Below the pieces are notes generated by a model, which saw only the letters and a list, made by a program, of their open reading frames with translations, was not told where the DNA came from and made no database searches. The translations under genes were made by a program, and so were the position numbers. Of a stretch of 64,000 bases of DNA, positions 62,009-64,000 are shown one piece after another; the stretch's first letter is position 1; every line of letters starts with the position of its first letter. The stretch spans positions 2,501 through 66,500 of the forward strand of contig OU744452.1 of assembly GCA_916610825.1 (NCBI GenBank). The letters run 5' to 3'. Origin of the DNA: Haliclystus octoradiatus (lineage: Eukaryota > Cnidaria > Staurozoa > Stauromedusae > Haliclystidae).

Positions 62009-63627
62009 TAGTTTTTATTTGGGGACGATTAATGCTTTATTTTTAGGTTTAAATAGTAGATTGTATTTATATATGTTGTGTTTAATGTTGTATTCACTTT
62101 TATTAGCACTATGTAAGACGATTGTTTGTCCAAATAAGTTCATAAAAGAATACAATCGTTTTCTGCCGTCAGCAATAACCAGTGGAAGAATGTGCTACCT
62201 ATAATTGCTTTATTCCCCTTTTCACCTATCCTAGATTCAGAAAAGAGAAAAATAGTCAATACAGGCATTAGAGATTTTGTATTGTTTCTGAAATTTTCAA
62301 CGAGATTCTATCGCTTTTGACTGACCTTGCCTCTCATGCCTTTCATGTGACTCATTCGAGATAAGCTAGCTAGACTTACAATAGTCATCATTATCATCGG
62401 TGAGGGTTTATGTGCAAATCAGTGAAGTCAATTGCACCGGGAAGGGGAGAACATTGAACTTAAATATAGCTACACTCTGTTTTACCGTCTGAAGATTACA
62501 ATTAAACGCTTGAAACTCTGTGTAACGGAAAAAGGGTTTTGCCTCATCTCTGTCTTTTGTTATATAATGCATTGTTTTACCCAACACTGAGCACTTTCAT
62601 ATTCGTATGTGTATGAGTTTACACTCACTATAATTAATTTTTTTGATTTATTATTATAAATTAATAAAGGATGTAGACGTTGAGAAATTGAAGGGAGTAT
62701 GGCTAAAAAATATCATGAAAGATTCTACAAGGATTATAAATCAAATTAACGTTTTATTTAGATGCAGAACGACGCTTATCCAATGACCATAAGCACAACT
62801 AATAGAAAATTTATCAATAATTCATATATAAGCTATATGGATACTTACTTCAAGTTAATGGGAACATATCTGGGAAATCAATGAAAAACAACTCATTAAA
62901 ATTTTAATACATTTTCTACATTAGAAATTACATTGTTTTTGAATTGCAGTTACAATTCGCATCATATCATATCATATTATATTCATATATAACCGATATC
63001 CTTTTTTAAAGTTAATTTTCTAATAATTAATATAACAGAATAGATTTCTATTCTAAGCTTTTTGAATATTGTATTTTTATTATATAGCTTTTTATTAATG
63101 CTTGGCAAAATGTCCTATGCTAGACCAGCTTCACGCCACTTCGTATTTGATCTACATAATATTTTATATCGTACAAAATTATATTATAAAATTCAATCAT
63201 ATGGACACATAACTACATCTACCTACATCATGGTTTCGTATTTTGTCAATCAAAACACGAGGCAATAACACTTAACTAAATTTACAAATATGTCTGTTAC
63301 AATTACATGTTCCATAGGAATTTTTGAAATGGAATATAGGTCGGTGATGGTGGAAATGCGTAAAATTGTGCAATTCAAGCAATGTACTATAGTGAAAAAT
63401 TAGGTTCGTCAAATAAAATGTTTTTTCAGAACTCTTTACATTGAACATTTTTGCAGAAACCCAAAAAGTTTCAAAATCTACAATTTCCTGCCAAAAAAGT
63501 ATTTTAATCAGTTAGAATATGGACTGAAAAATAATGGCACGCCCGCAAAGTCTATTTTTCATATGGCAGGCAGTTACCCCTCGGGAGAACCAAATTTAAA
63601 TAAGCAGTCTATACGGTTGCCATAGAT
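62009..63627. other. Non-coding stretch downstream of the homeodomain gene
   Basis: No frame with motifs. It probably includes the gene's 3' untranslated region. An AATAAA occurs at about 62,662. Confidence 0.4.
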
Positions 63628-64000
63628 TTGTGTAATAAAGTGTTATATACTGTTCAAAATGACTTTTGCAATCGTGTCATACCTTGGTGGAACTCTCTGC
63701 CAGAGAAATGTGTTATTTCAAAGACATTGCCAGCATTCAAACGTTCTTTAGCTAGCATAGATTTAAATGCCTGTAAATGTTTTAGTACAAATGTCGTAAC
63801 CTTTAAGTTTTATCTTATAGCCTTTTTAACTTAGCTAGATAGTTCTAAATGCTTTGCAAATATTTGAGTAGCAACTTTGTTTGTAAAACTTTTATCTTAA
63901 TAACCTATTTTAACTTTTTTTAACGGCTTTACATAAGTGGGAACCACAAGTTTCCCTGTATTTGTCTGTCACCATTGTTGACAAAATAAAATACATACAT
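63628..64000 (+). mobile_element. LINE 3' end, runs to the window edge
   Basis: Reads NDFCNRVIPWWNSLPEKCV from the RT C-terminus, then a 3' UTR ending AATAAAATACATACAT at the window edge. It is collinear with 42,246-42,584 and of the same family. Confidence 0.8.

Overview
This window is AT-rich nuclear DNA (roughly one third G+C by eye) from an invertebrate animal, probably marine. The reasons are a spliced multi-exon gene with GT-AG introns, several families of non-LTR retrotransposon, Penelope-like elements (PLEs) with GIY-YIG endonuclease domains, hammerhead ribozymes next to those PLEs, tRNA-derived SINEs, satellite arrays and a scaffold gap of 500 N. I cannot name the taxon from sequence alone.

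Layout. 1-6,775: a degenerate TCTAGACAG-type satellite, split by a 4.6-kb TIR element (1,691-6,315) that is flanked by a perfect 9-bp target duplication. 7,218-9,275: the decayed copy of a gene from a multicopy, uncharacterised animal protein family. 9,890-10,540: diverged repeats of about 185 bp. 11,560-15,032: two PLE copies facing tail to tail across a (TTA)n microsatellite, each followed by a hammerhead ribozyme; the right copy runs into the gap at 15,033-15,532. 17,820-19,100: nested non-LTR debris. 20,268-34,098: a possible giant TIR element containing a 560-bp foldback pair, a 5'-truncated non-LTR element and about 33 tandem copies of a 179-bp satellite with higher-order structure. 34,648-42,585: further non-LTR copies, one of them inserted in a minisatellite. 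42,590-48,640: no recognisable gene.

The only apparently intact cellular gene is at 48,645-61,935 on the plus strand. It has seven coding exons with consistent phases, giving 288 residues, with an atypical homeodomain near the N-terminus. Its two large introns are packed with mobile DNA: a PLE with an inverted second 3' copy and a 15-bp target duplication (intron 3), and a pogo-like MITE, a 3-kb direct duplication with Helitron-like ends, and SINEs (intron 4). The window ends inside the 3' end of another non-LTR element.

Most other open frames are low-complexity translations or antisense shadows of repeats. Family names rest on motif recognition by eye. No database search, folding program or alignment was run.
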